A stretch of 49,404 nucleotides of DNA from Albifimbria verrucaria (taxonomy: Eukaryota > Ascomycota > Sordariomycetes > Hypocreales > Stachybotryaceae). This document shows positions 21,711-31,380 of the stretch, in pieces (within the stretch, counting starts at the first letter, position 1; every line of letters begins with the position of its first letter). The position numbers and the translations under genes were made by a program. Under the pieces are notes generated by a model that searched no databases, was not told the origin of the DNA, and saw nothing but the letters and a program-made list of their open reading frames with translations. The DNA lies in assembly GCA_020081605.1 (NCBI GenBank), contig JAHREC010000033.1:1-49404 (forward strand), in the 5' to 3' direction.

Positions 21711-22334
21711 GGCGCTGCTTTGAGTTGAGTATCGTCTGCGTGTTGTCCCCGCACGCTTTTGGTTGATTGATTCCATATTGGCTATTACTGACAAGGTATA
21801 GGTATGAATACTTAATGATGATAAAACACCATACAGTAGCACCGGGGTGTTTAGTTAGGTGTATTAATGTATACTCTTCTTATTGTGGAGGGTGCTGTTC
21901 AGAAGGTGCGCGGACAACTCACGTAGGATCAAATGCGAGATAAATGGCGTTTAGGGCTTCTATGCTTGGCGGTGAAGTACTATTGTCGTTGGTTAGTTTA
22001 TATTTCCACATTTGGACGTTTGACGCAGGGCTATGCGGACCGAGTATATTTCTAATTGACGTGCCTCACAAACAAAGCGCTACATTGTTGTCGTGGCTGC
22101 GCCCACATATAAAAGTTCGTAGCATAAAGTTGGCTATTGCGAATCGGTATGAGGGCTATTGGTCAAACGATGCCGCCGTGACAACGAACACAAAGCTCCT
22201 TTGTTCACGACCCGGGCTTGATCACGCAGGGCAACTCCAAAACGAATGTAACGGCTCAAAGGCAGGACCTTGTCTTGACGATATCATCATCGCCTCCACC
22301 TGATGAAGGTTTCCACCTCATTCAAGCCAGCGAC
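21711..22334. other. Divergent spacer with a hypothetical ORF
   Basis: Probably contains the HET promoter. A plus-strand ORF at 21944-22303 (119 codons, hydrophobic N-terminus) has no recognised domain and overlaps the frame leading into the GATA fragment. Confidence 0.4.
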
Positions 22335-22619
22335 ATGAAGGTATCGCATAGCGCCGACCATTTCAACAAACTACCACTTAGACCGCATGATGTGCATAAC
22401 GCTCAAATCATTTTATATCCACTGACAATATTACAAAAGTGGTCAGCATATCATCAGTGCTTTACCACAGAGACGCCTAAGTGGCGGGGCGGCCCTAATG
22501 ATCCCTACACATTGTGCAGTGTCTGTGGTTTGGCATATGCCAGACCCCGACGCAACACGAACCAGCACTTATCCCAGACAACTAAACCGCCATGCAATGG
22601 AGGAAGCAAAGGACAGTGA
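22335..22619 (+). pseudogene. GATA zinc-finger fragment (NsdD/SUB-1 spacing) with a lost cysteine
   Basis: The frame contains YHQCFTTETPKWRGGPNDPY, then TLCSVCGLAYARPRR. This is a GATA finger with 18-residue loop spacing (CX2CX18CX2C), the spacing of NsdD/SUB-1-type fungal GATA factors, but the first zinc cysteine is Tyr (TAT). A TGT-to-TAT change would account for it. The frame is open from about 22218 and ends at TGA 22619 shortly after the finger, as is usual for C-terminal GATA domains. Nothing recognisable precedes the finger. NsdD controls sexual development and represses asexual development in Aspergillus. This copy is incomplete and probably cannot bind zinc normally. Assignment to NsdD specifically is tentative. 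Confidence 0.6.
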
Positions 22620-24347
22620 TGAAAAAATGGATCAAGCACACTTGGTCCATTATGTGTGCAACAAGTGATTAAAGACACGCAGTCACAACGGCACAACAAA
22701 GCATAGCCGTCAACGAGTTAGAGCTCGGGCTGATAGGAAACAAGATAACTAGGGACTCTGACGGCCCAGCAATTTGTGTATGACCACGGAATAATAAAAT
22801 CTCTTTTTAGCAAAAGACTAGAGACCCTTAGACTCATCTCCTGTATTGCAGCATCGATATTGCTCTTCTTCTTGTCCATTAAATCCTCCTGTGCAGCTCT
22901 CTCTTCTACACTTGAGGCACAGGACTCGGTTCGATGGCCATCTGCTCTCGTATCTCGTATACGCAGATACGTAAGGCACTATCGGGCTTACCGGCGGGTC
23001 AAATATGGTTGAGAAAGAATAAGACGAGTCTGCTGCTACATCGAGCATTTCCGAGGACGGGATGGCGTTCGGAAGCATTGTTATAGCGTGACCCTCGTAT
23101 GGCAGAGTACCATGGAGGTTTGCATTCATAAAAGGATAATACCCAATGAAAGATGTATGGGTCGTTGCCTCGCTCGAACTTGGTATGGGACAGGGTTGAG
23201 CAGTATTCTGCCATTGCTAAGCATGTGATTGCGCATTGAAGGTATACTGTATGAGACGAGTTAGTTGTCTGTTTGGTAAACAGAATACTACACGGTTACG
23301 GTAGGCTGACTCCAAATGAACACCTATCAAGCATGCCCAGATGGTCAAGAGACCCTTGATAAGACTGCCCTGATTCGATGACATATTAGGTTGCACCCTC
23401 TGTTGATTTTGAATATGAAGTATATGGAGAACTGAACCATCAGCATATGCCACAGCAGAATATACCCAGGACTGGGCGAATTAAAACTCCATAGTGAAAT
23501 GACGCGGTTGCTATCAGCGAAGTTGAGGCCGTGTTACGGCTTGATATTAATATCATTTAAGCCAGCTGAGTGAAGGGGATCCAAAGTGTATCCACAAGAC
23601 CCTGTATTCTATTGACACTGGCGTACCCCATTGAGGTAAACCCTTCCATACCCCTCATGGTAGACAGCAGATTCAAATACAATATCACGCGGATTATGCC
23701 GCGGAGCGAACCTCGCTGCTTCCTTAATTCGCGACTACAAGTGTGTCACTAACTTCAAAGTACTTGTAGATTGTGATTTGATGTTGAGATTAGCATCAGC
23801 AATGCCAAAAAGGCGTTTCAGTGTTTCATATTTTCTTGGCCTCGGTCAATGGGCTTGATTTCTGGCCGATATAGCTTCTTCTGCCTCTTTTTGTGTTCGA
23901 GCGTTTGAGGAGCATTATATGCTCAAGAACTGGCCAGAATGGTTGACGCCGGCCTGTTCAGGAAGCAACTCATCTCGCCCACGCACACATATCAGCGCCT
24001 TTCATAGTCATTCTGGACCCGCTCTCAGGACGGAGGACCCTCTCAGCAGGTTCATGGCGGTAGGTTCTCATTAGTTACATCTCTCCACCAAAATTGAGAT
24101 CAGCACACAGATATTTCATACGGCCCACTTTCTAGGGCGATTATATTCACCCGTTCTTCCAGAGCATAGTCTGGACGCCGTTCTTGAATACCAAGGGTTC
24201 ATTACCAAATCAGTTTCTCCACTACCTTGGGCATTTAATTCACAATGTGGAGCCTGGAAAAGGTTGTGTTGTAATCGGGTGCCGAGATAGTAGATGTATA
24301 GCCGCATATCAGATGATTCCAAAATCTTTGCGTACTAGCAAGCCTAA
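22620..24347. other. Gene-poor stretch with one Cys-containing ORF
   Basis: Minus ORF 22818-23129 (103 codons) ends in WPSNRVLCLKC..SCTGGFNGQEEEQYRCC, vaguely like degenerate C2H2-rich fungal factors, but spacing does not support a confident call. The remainder (23130-24347) shows nothing recognisable. Confidence 0.35.
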
Positions 24348-24800
24348 TTAGGCCACCCTGGTATCATGCCCATTTTTACCACTGACGGTGTCTTTCCCAC
24401 GCTGAAAAGAATAAACCGACATAGGCTGGGCAGGGTTATCGAGAATGGGCTGCAAACTTTCCACCAGCCATCCGGAATACGTGCCAGAATGATCGACACT
24501 GACTTCTTGGAATTGCCTTATTAGGCGCTCGACTTCAAGGCGCAGACCGTCCTGATCAAGGGTGTGTGTCAAAGCCCAAACCACCGACCGATATGGGATG
24601 GTGTTAAACACCACATACCACGGCGATGAGGACATCGTGGCTAACAACTTTGGAGCCCAGTCGATCGAAGCTTTGACCAATAAATTGCCGGCACGCAGCA
24701 ACGACAGTTTTGTGGAAGTTGACGTCGGCAGAAACGTCGGTGGCCTCGATGTCGACGCCATCACACTCGTAGAGACGTTGTCCGGGGATATCTCGGGCAA
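24348..24800 (-). CDS. Hypothetical ORF, 3' end of an unidentified gene
   Basis: A 150-codon minus-strand frame looks protein-coding in composition. It has YVVFNTIPYRSVVWALTHTL, then LEVERLIRQFQEVSVDHSGT and WLVESLQPILDNP, with a charged C-terminus. It has no ATG at its 5' end, so it may be a last exon. The overlapping plus-strand ORF 24562-24882 ends in a hydrophobic segment and is equally unidentified. No family was recognised and expression is uncertain. Confidence 0.3.
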   Translation of the reverse strand: MPEISPDNVSTSVMASTSRPPTFLPTSTSTKLSLLRAGNLLVKASIDWAPKLLATMSSSPWYVVFNTIPYRSVVWALTHTLDQDGLRLEVERLIRQFQEVSVDHSGTYSGWLVESLQPILDNPAQPMSVYSFQRGKDTVSGKNGHDTRVA

Positions 24801-25198
24801 GTTTTATACATTTGGGCTAATATTCCTTATTCTGACATATGCGAAGCTGAAAGGCGATGGGAAGATGCCTGACACTGCATAAATGGACATGTTAGGGATG
24901 ACCCGCGTGCAATTGAAGGACAGCAGAGTGGCAGCGGATGGGCTTAGTAAGGTGTATGAGGAGCATACAGTGGATGCTTGGGTGCCTGAGGCATAAAACC
25001 GTAAGGGTGAGTTTGAGGCAGCAATAATGGATCATCCCAAGTGCAATATTTCGCGACCAACATCCAACTACAATGTTGCGGGGTGAAATTTAGCTCACTC
25101 TTCGGTCCGCATTGCGCTTCATTTCTTGATATACTACCCATAGCAACTGTAACAACCCGTCCAGTCACACGCCCTGAGTTCCGATCGCCATAATTTGC

Positions 25199-25821
25199 GT
25201 GCACGACCATCGACCGCCCAGTGAAAGCAACTCTTACCCCGACACTGTACCCTGCAGACTCTACAAGACCTCTCCTTCCGGCTTCAATCACATTCCCAAG
25301 GCTAAGCTTATGGGGCGTGATCGCAAACCTAAGGAAGCTCCTGACAGTTTCCGCAACTCCAGAACACGCAAACGACTTGACAGTTCCCATGACCGCAACA
25401 GTGACTACAATAATGTTAATGACGATGGTTTCCCCGGGGCATTCTACACCGCAGGGCACTAGAACGTAACCGCATCGCTGCCAAGAAGTGCCGTGTGCGG
25501 AAGCGCGAGGAAGCGTCTGCTCTTGCCTCACGCGAACAGGCCCTTGAGGACCAAAACCAATACTTATACACCCGCTACAAATCCCTATCCACCGAAATTT
25601 ACCTGCTTAAGACTGAGCTGCTTCGCCATACCAACTGTAACTGTACCCTCATACAAGAGTATATTACCAACGAAGCGAGACTCTCCATGGATCAGTTCAA
25701 TGCGTCGCCCTTAGCGATGTATCCATGTGGCGACGCAACTCCTAATAATCTGGATAATCGAACAAGACGAACGAGTGGTCTGGATGCTGAAGCACTCCCC
25801 TCGATGACCATAACCCCTTAG
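25199..25821 (+). pseudogene. bZIP transcription factor (ATF/CREB-like) fragment
   Basis: In one frame, starting near 25450, the sequence reads ALERNRIAAKKCRVRKREEA, the basic region NxxAAxxCRxRK. Leucine-zipper-like heptads follow (LEDQNQYL, YKSLSTEIYLL, TELLRH), then a Thr/Asn-rich tail to a stop at 25821. Upstream, an acidic/basic linker (RKRLDSSHDRNSDYNNVNDDGFPG) lies in a different frame that stops at 25462. A frame change or unrecognised splice therefore lies between 25430 and 25460, next to a CCCCGGGG run. The related copy at 41.2 kb shows the same frame offset, which favours an ancestral splice junction over a new indel. ATF/CREB-type factors commonly act in stress and development. 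No complete N-terminus was found. Confidence 0.7.
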
Positions 25822-26530
25822 GCGATCCTATGACCGAACTCAGCTCCAACAGGCGGTCGGACGAGTTGCCCGACAACACCACCATCACACCAAATCTGAC
25901 ATATTCACATAACTCCCCAAATGTCGATATATACAAGTACAGATACGATAATATTCTAGGTAACACATGGTCAGCCTGACTACGATGTGACTGTCAGACA
26001 TCCGTGGCCATTGACAGGAGCAAAATTCGATGTATAGTGAATATATTGCTGTGAGCAGTTCATGAGGTTGTCGGTTCGAAATATCACCATGATCGGCACT
26101 GTTGCCTTCCACCGAGGGGTTGTCGACGGTTGCTTTGTTCTGCAATCGGTGAGCCATTGATTGTAGGGAATCTTTTTCTTGTTGACCCGTTTTGACCCTA
26201 ATACGTTTGAGTTGACAGGGAACAAAAGGAAAGCAAAGAGAAAGAAAGAAATAAAAGTAAGGAAAAGAGGAGAAGAAGGAGTTAAGAGTTAGGAAGCAGA
26301 TGGAGAAACCAGCTCGATTTTGGAATAGTTAAGATGCTGGCTTGAAAGTTTGAAACATGCTCATATTATTCTAAGGATTAATGATTATATCGAAATGTTG
26401 CGATGACGCTGTTTTATGGTAATTATGCAGTCATCATATCCTCATTCCGGTAATGGTGTCTCTAAGACCTCCGCATCCTCCTGAGTGATTATCGAATTAC
26501 AGGGGGCCACGGCACGGAGCATTCTGTTCG
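25822..26530. other. Intergenic with a purine-rich tract
   Basis: No gene seen. About 26217-26310 is an almost pure AG-rich strand (many GAAAG/AGGA words), a low-complexity polypurine tract. Confidence 0.55.
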
Positions 26531-26839
26531 TCAACCACATGGTGTACCACAATACCCACAGGCTCGACCAGGAATGACCCAAACCTCGTCACCGGACTGG
26601 AAACAAGTCGGGCACCTGATGCCTGGCATCTGTATTATTCTCAAGTTTAGATGAGCGCTAGTCCTTTGGGAGCAACGAAAACGAAGAGGGTAACCTACCT
26701 TGAAGATTGATGCCGAGGCACGTATATTAGCCATTACCCATAAACGTGGCTGAATAAGGGCACGAATAGGTTGCATTTGGGCAACCATTGTAGAGGCGAT
26801 GTTGAACTGATAGGACTCTCCAGAGAAAGCATAGGTCAA
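26531..26839 (-). CDS. Small Cys-rich ORF with a CxxC..CxxC ribbon-like end, copy 1
   Basis: A minus-strand frame of 102 codons from 26839 to a TGA at 26531. Its end reads MPGIRCPTC, four residues, GDEVWVIPGRACGYCGTPCG: two CxxC pairs about 16 residues apart, as in a zinc ribbon. A GTAGGT..ATACAG segment at 26698-26630 (69 nt, in phase, no stop) could be an intron, placing ATG-Pro-Gly at the start of the last exon. A second, inverted copy is at 29.6 kb, so the ribbon part is conserved at protein level (EVWVIPGRACGYCGT in both). Upstream ORF 27113-26859 may be an earlier exon. I do not recognise the family. Conservation between the copies supports real coding origin. Confidence 0.45.
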   Translation of the reverse strand: MTYAFSGESYQFNIASTMVAQMQPIRALIQPRLWVMANIRASASIFKVGYPLRFRCSQRTSAHLNLRIIQMPGIRCPTCFQSGDEVWVIPGRACGYCGTPCG

Positions 26840-28276
26840 ACCACCAGATTGACAAAGTTCAATGAATGACGAGTATTAAATCGGTAAGCAGCTTGCTGAG
26901 TGAAGTAGTCGGTACAATTACTCTGTTCAGTGCTTGGTAAGCCCAGTTCCACGGGGACCATTCTGTTATAAACATGCCCTTAGATCGATGAGAAGTTCTT
27001 AGTAAACCTTTTGGCCAATTGCTAGGCTGCATTTTAGCTGGATGCTGATCCGTTTTCACTCGGACCAAAAACTCCGGCACATGGCCAATCACAAATTGCC
27101 TTCTAGATACCACGGTACTGGGACGACACCCTTATTTTCAAGCTTCTTTTGACTTATCACAATTTATCTCTAGAATACCTATGGAAGGTGGGGCATAGCT
27201 CACATCCAAATAACCACTTAATGCCCAACGAGGGCCGGCTGAAGTTGCATTTTGCGACTTTGCCAATAGTTTAGACGGGTTCATCATCACATGTGAGTTG
27301 TAGTATACCGTAGCTTCTCACCACGCTGTACGTAATGTTTGGAAACGGTAGGGCTTGTCATGGTGTTGTGTTGTTTATAGAGGAGATGGTAGGTTATGGG
27401 GTTCAAACAGAACATTCTACATAAAACAATGAGCAAGTTAGGCTCACTTCGAGGCTGATGTTCGGACTACCTAGTAATTGTCTTGGTCTAGTTATCGAAT
27501 ATTTGCTTTTAACTTCATCTACTGGACTAATTTTTAAGTCGAAGGTTCTATTCAGCTCAAAGTAGCGAATGGGATATCTCAAATAATACCCGACCTATTC
27601 AATGAGATTAGGGAGCGAAACCGGATGGATTTTTCAGAGTAGAACTTGCTTGTTATGCTGAATGGGTGAGAAGGCATGGTAGGTACAACCAGAGTCATGG
27701 ATTAAACACTTTTACCTAATGCAGCCGCATTTTCCCTTGTTGTTAGTTGTGTGCCTGTGCACATCATCGGTTGGGCTTGCGGCATTTGGGCTTGCGGCGT
27801 TTTCTCTCCCGACTCGAGTTGTCGGTGAGATGATTAGGCTGATGGCATTTTTAGCCACTGAAGGGGATGGGCCTAGCGTTCGTGGCGTTGGCAGATGATC
27901 AATCGCTCTGAGACATTGTATCAGAGCCAGGTCATAATGAACTTATTCATTTGCGCAGCCCATTGCATTCTATTATTCTGTCGTCAAATTTCTTGTACCA
28001 ATGCAAGATACTTGCAACCATTGCGCCAATCACCATCGCCGGATTCCCCTTGGTTAGTAAAATGCGATTGCTTACACATCTCGTTATTTCACCATCATGC
28101 AGGGAAATAATTGAACAACAGCCATTGAACTAATCACAATCGCCGGAGCTCACACCCACCAATGAAAAGCGCGAGGGTTTACCTACCACGTCATTTCACT
28201 ATCATCGAGCATTTTCAATTACGCATTGTCTGTAAGTTAATAGCTTAAGGAAAAATATTAAAAGACGCCCATAACC
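26840..28276. other. Spacer with hypothetical ORF and short tandem duplication
   Basis: Minus ORF 27113-26859 (84 codons) has no domain and may be an upstream exon of the Cys-rich gene. At 27770-27800 the word tgggcttgcggc occurs twice in tandem. The last 300 bp are the likely promoter of the Zn2Cys6 gene. Confidence 0.4.
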
Positions 28277-28881
28277 ATGCTAACACCTCCCTTTTTTCAT
28301 TTGTACGTGCCCGCAATGCCTCGACCGACTGAGACCAACCAGAGCCCTGCATCTGTAGACTCATCACAGTTACGTTCGCTTAGACCAATCGCGCCTCGGC
28401 CACAGTCCGTCTCAAAAGTCCCTGTAGCAGTTTACAATCCGCCCAGGAGAACCTCTACGAAAGCAGCATGTGATCAGTGCCGCTCCCGTAAGATTAAGGT
28501 GAGCATTAGGACGCCTTTTCTCGCAAACGGCCTATATATCTGAGAAATACGCAGTGTGATGCGCAACGCCCAAGCTGTTCTGGATGCGTAAAGGTAGCAA
28601 GGAAGTGTAATTATGCTACTGCTCCGTCCGAGTCACACCACCAGGCAGCCAAGCGTAGATACCTGGAGCTACAATCTTCAAACTCAACATACCAACAAAT
28701 CTTCGAGATTCTCCAAACCAGGACCTCTAAAGAAGGCCAGGAGATATTACGCTATATACAGAGCGGTGCGGATGCCAAGACTGTCCTCAAATGGGTCCGC
28801 GATGGAGATATGTTACTGCAGCTTTCTCTCGTGCCGTATAAGGGCAACCAATTCTCCAGATGGATCTCCTTGAGTCCATAA
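28277..28881 (+). CDS. Short, intact Zn2Cys6 DNA-binding protein (two exons)
   Basis: Exon 1 is 28277-28498 and the intron 28499-28554 (GTGAGC..ACGCAG). Exon 2 is 28555-28881, ending TAA; phase 0 throughout, 182 codons. An internal ATG at 28316 (MPRPTETNQ) is an equally likely start. The cluster is CDQCRSRKIK | C-DAQRPS-CSGC-VKVARK-C, canonical CX2CX6CX6CX2CX6C, with the intron exactly before the third cysteine as in the paralogue at 18.6-19.1 kb. After it come LELQSSNSTYQQIFEILQ and LRYIQSGADAKTVLKWVRDGD, then LLQLSLVP. No fungal-specific transcription factor domain follows. No lesion was seen. It may be a genuinely small regulator or a truncated one whose frame stayed open. Targets are unknown. 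Confidence 0.75.
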
Positions 28882-29581
28882 GCTACAAAAATTGTAACCG
28901 CCCCACAATGTCTTAGTCATATCCAGTACATAAAGCAAATTCAAAACTATACGTTGATGATGATCATTATGGTGTAGCTATACATAACGCGGGGCAATGC
29001 CGATACATCTACCATTAGCCAATTTACATAGTCTTCGATGTATCTAGTTTTTATCCAATTATCATTGGTCAATTCGGTGATTTGCTACCTAGTCTGTAGC
29101 TTATGGGCCCTAAGGAGATAGGCATCATTAAACCGTCATGCAACAGTGGATCTGAGTTATTGAGTTACATTGACACCCTAGAGTCAAATTTTCAGTACTC
29201 CCTCTCTCCCCGTTACTCCTTTTTACTGTTGCTGCATCATTTCCTCTTATGAAGGACCTGATTTAAGCCGCTTAAGATGAATGTATTGCTTTATCCAGGG
29301 TATAGAAAATTATACTTAAAGCAATTACATTATCTGCATTAACTTCGTCTTTATTCCCTCAAGCGTCTATATCACAGAGATAGTATTTTGCTTTTCTTTT
29401 AAGCATTAAAGCTTTAATAAGACTACACTGTATTTCTTTTTGAAGAATGGCATTCATAGTTGTAAGCAATCATCCTTTTGGAGCTTTCCGTAGCATTACC
29501 ATCACAGCACAGAGATAGCAAATAACACTTATATCTCAGCATATCATCGGGCATTTACACTGCCGCTCAAAGAAAACCCTT
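28882..29581. other. AT-rich, no gene seen
   Basis: No ORF of note on either strand and no recognisable repeat. Confidence 0.5.
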
Positions 29582-29707
29582 AATGATCGAGCAGTCGCGA
29601 AAATACCAGGTGTACTATGCCCTAGATGCACTTTGAAAGGTGCAGAGGTCTGGGTTATTCCAGGTCGTGCTTGTGGCTATTGTGGGACAGCGTGCAGGAT
29701 AGCTTGA
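29582..29707 (+). pseudogene. Cys-rich ribbon-like ORF, copy 2 (partial)
   Basis: The plus frame AVAKIPGVLCPRC, four residues, GAEVWVIPGRACGYCGTAC ends in TGA at 29705-29707. It matches the end of the minus-strand ORF at 26.5 kb residue by residue across both CxxC pairs. No start or upstream exon was identified, so I treat it as a partial copy. The codon-level differences between the copies are mostly silent, which suggests past selection on the protein. Confidence 0.45.
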
Positions 29708-31380
29708 CCTGAGGGGTGAGATCAGTGGGCTTGGGTTAGACAATACCGTCCCAGTATGGATCAGCGCAATCTACAGCAGAAGAAAATAAAAGATTTAAAC
29801 TCTATAATATATCCACGGTACAGACTTGACAGATCGTCTTTGCCTTAAGTAACCCAATGATTAATATCTAGTGCCTGATTGAGATATAAGGAGGTCAGAT
29901 GGCTCCAGTACGAGGGTCTGGGACAATGAGCAAGGCGACCAGGCAATGAAGGAGGCAATAAGTTGAAAAGAAGGTTATTAACGCCGATCAGAAATAAAAA
30001 CACCGAAACACCGATCAGAAAAAGAGAATCTCATGGGAGTGCAAGCAGGCCAAGAGAGGGTGCCCTTTCTTCATGTCCATAGCCATGGACCGCATAAAGT
30101 GAGAGCTCAGAAGCCTTTAACTGCGAACAGAAGGAGATTGGAGAGACTTGTTTTGTGGCCAGTACCTGAGTGAAACTAGTTCAAAGAATGGAAGGATAGA
30201 TTGCTTCACTAGGTTGGGACTTTCAATGGAGTCCATTTTGTTTTACCTGATATGATATGAGGTCGATTAGTCATTGCATTGATGTGGCTGTGTGTGTGTG
30301 GCGCACGCGTTAGGGCGCAGCTCGCACTGAGCGTTTGATGGTTCGTGCTAACTTTGTCGCTGCTAACTTTGTCGCTGGTGAGAAGAACGCGGAAGAAAGA
30401 ACCTTTGGGAACTTCGTTCATCGAGGCATATACTAAGCTGGCAAAAAAACTAGGACACTATAAACATTTCACCTTTCCATCTTGCCTAAGAATCGGGATG
30501 GTGCGTTCGTGTCAATAATTACAGGCGCCCTCTCAAGCAGGCCCCGTAAATTCCATCCACTCTGGACGCCTCCCGGAGCGGCTTCATTCATTCATCTCAA
30601 ATGCCAAGAGTCGATGCCGATGCGGTCCCAAAAAGTGTCAATGGGATAGCTGAATCAGGTCTTCATAATACTCCGATGAGTTACAGCAGTCAAAACCTAC
30701 AGGGTATAGTGCCTTGAATCACTGAATCAGATTGTGGGACGGTTTCTTTGGCGACCTAGGGAATTTTAGTCATTATCTCGCCACAACTTTCTCAACCCCC
30801 GAAGCTCATGTCATCACATATCTCTCCTTTATGGCCTTTCACAGTGAATAACACTATTGCCCGACATAGAGTCTGGTGGGAAACCCGGAAGAAAGAGTAA
30901 TCTCGGACCATTGTATTCGCAAGCGTATTGATCCATCCAGGACCGCTGGTATGAATGGTTTCAATGGTCTGAAAAAGATAACAGATTACTTGGGTATGGC
31001 GTTGGTCCAACCATAAAAGAGCCGGACTACATATACGTAATTCACTATGTATACTTTGATTCATTACAGACATTTAAATTAGCTAAACTCATGATTGGTC
31101 GGGATGATTAAGCAGGGTTGTAATCCTTAAATCCCTAGCCCTAACTATATGTCTAGCAGCTTAGATAAGATTCGAGGGAAAGAATTCCTTAAAGAGGATT
31201 CCTGAATTCAAAGAGGCTTAAGCTCGACCATATAATAACAATCATAGGCGCGTATACCGCGGACCTTTGGTAGCTAGGCAGACTGGCCCAACGGCCAAGG
31301 CCACCCATTTGGATGTAAGAGCGCCAGGCACGCACCACACGAAGCAACCACCTTCCTTGACACAATTTCACCACTGGCCT
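29708..31380. other. Gene-free stretch downstream of the TRK gene
   Basis: Contains a short GT run (about 30288-30300) and a 15-bp unit gctaactttgtcgct twice in tandem (about 30346-30375). Minus ORF 30792-31073 has no domain. Nothing else was recognised. Confidence 0.45.

Noticed and set aside
22818..23129. C2H2-type factor fragment on the minus strand
   Set aside because: Cys spacing and missing His residues do not fit a finger; kept only as a remark.
26217..26310. Polypurine tract as a retrotransposon priming site
   Set aside because: It is long and interrupted, with no adjacent LTR or reverse transcriptase; treated as simple low-complexity DNA.
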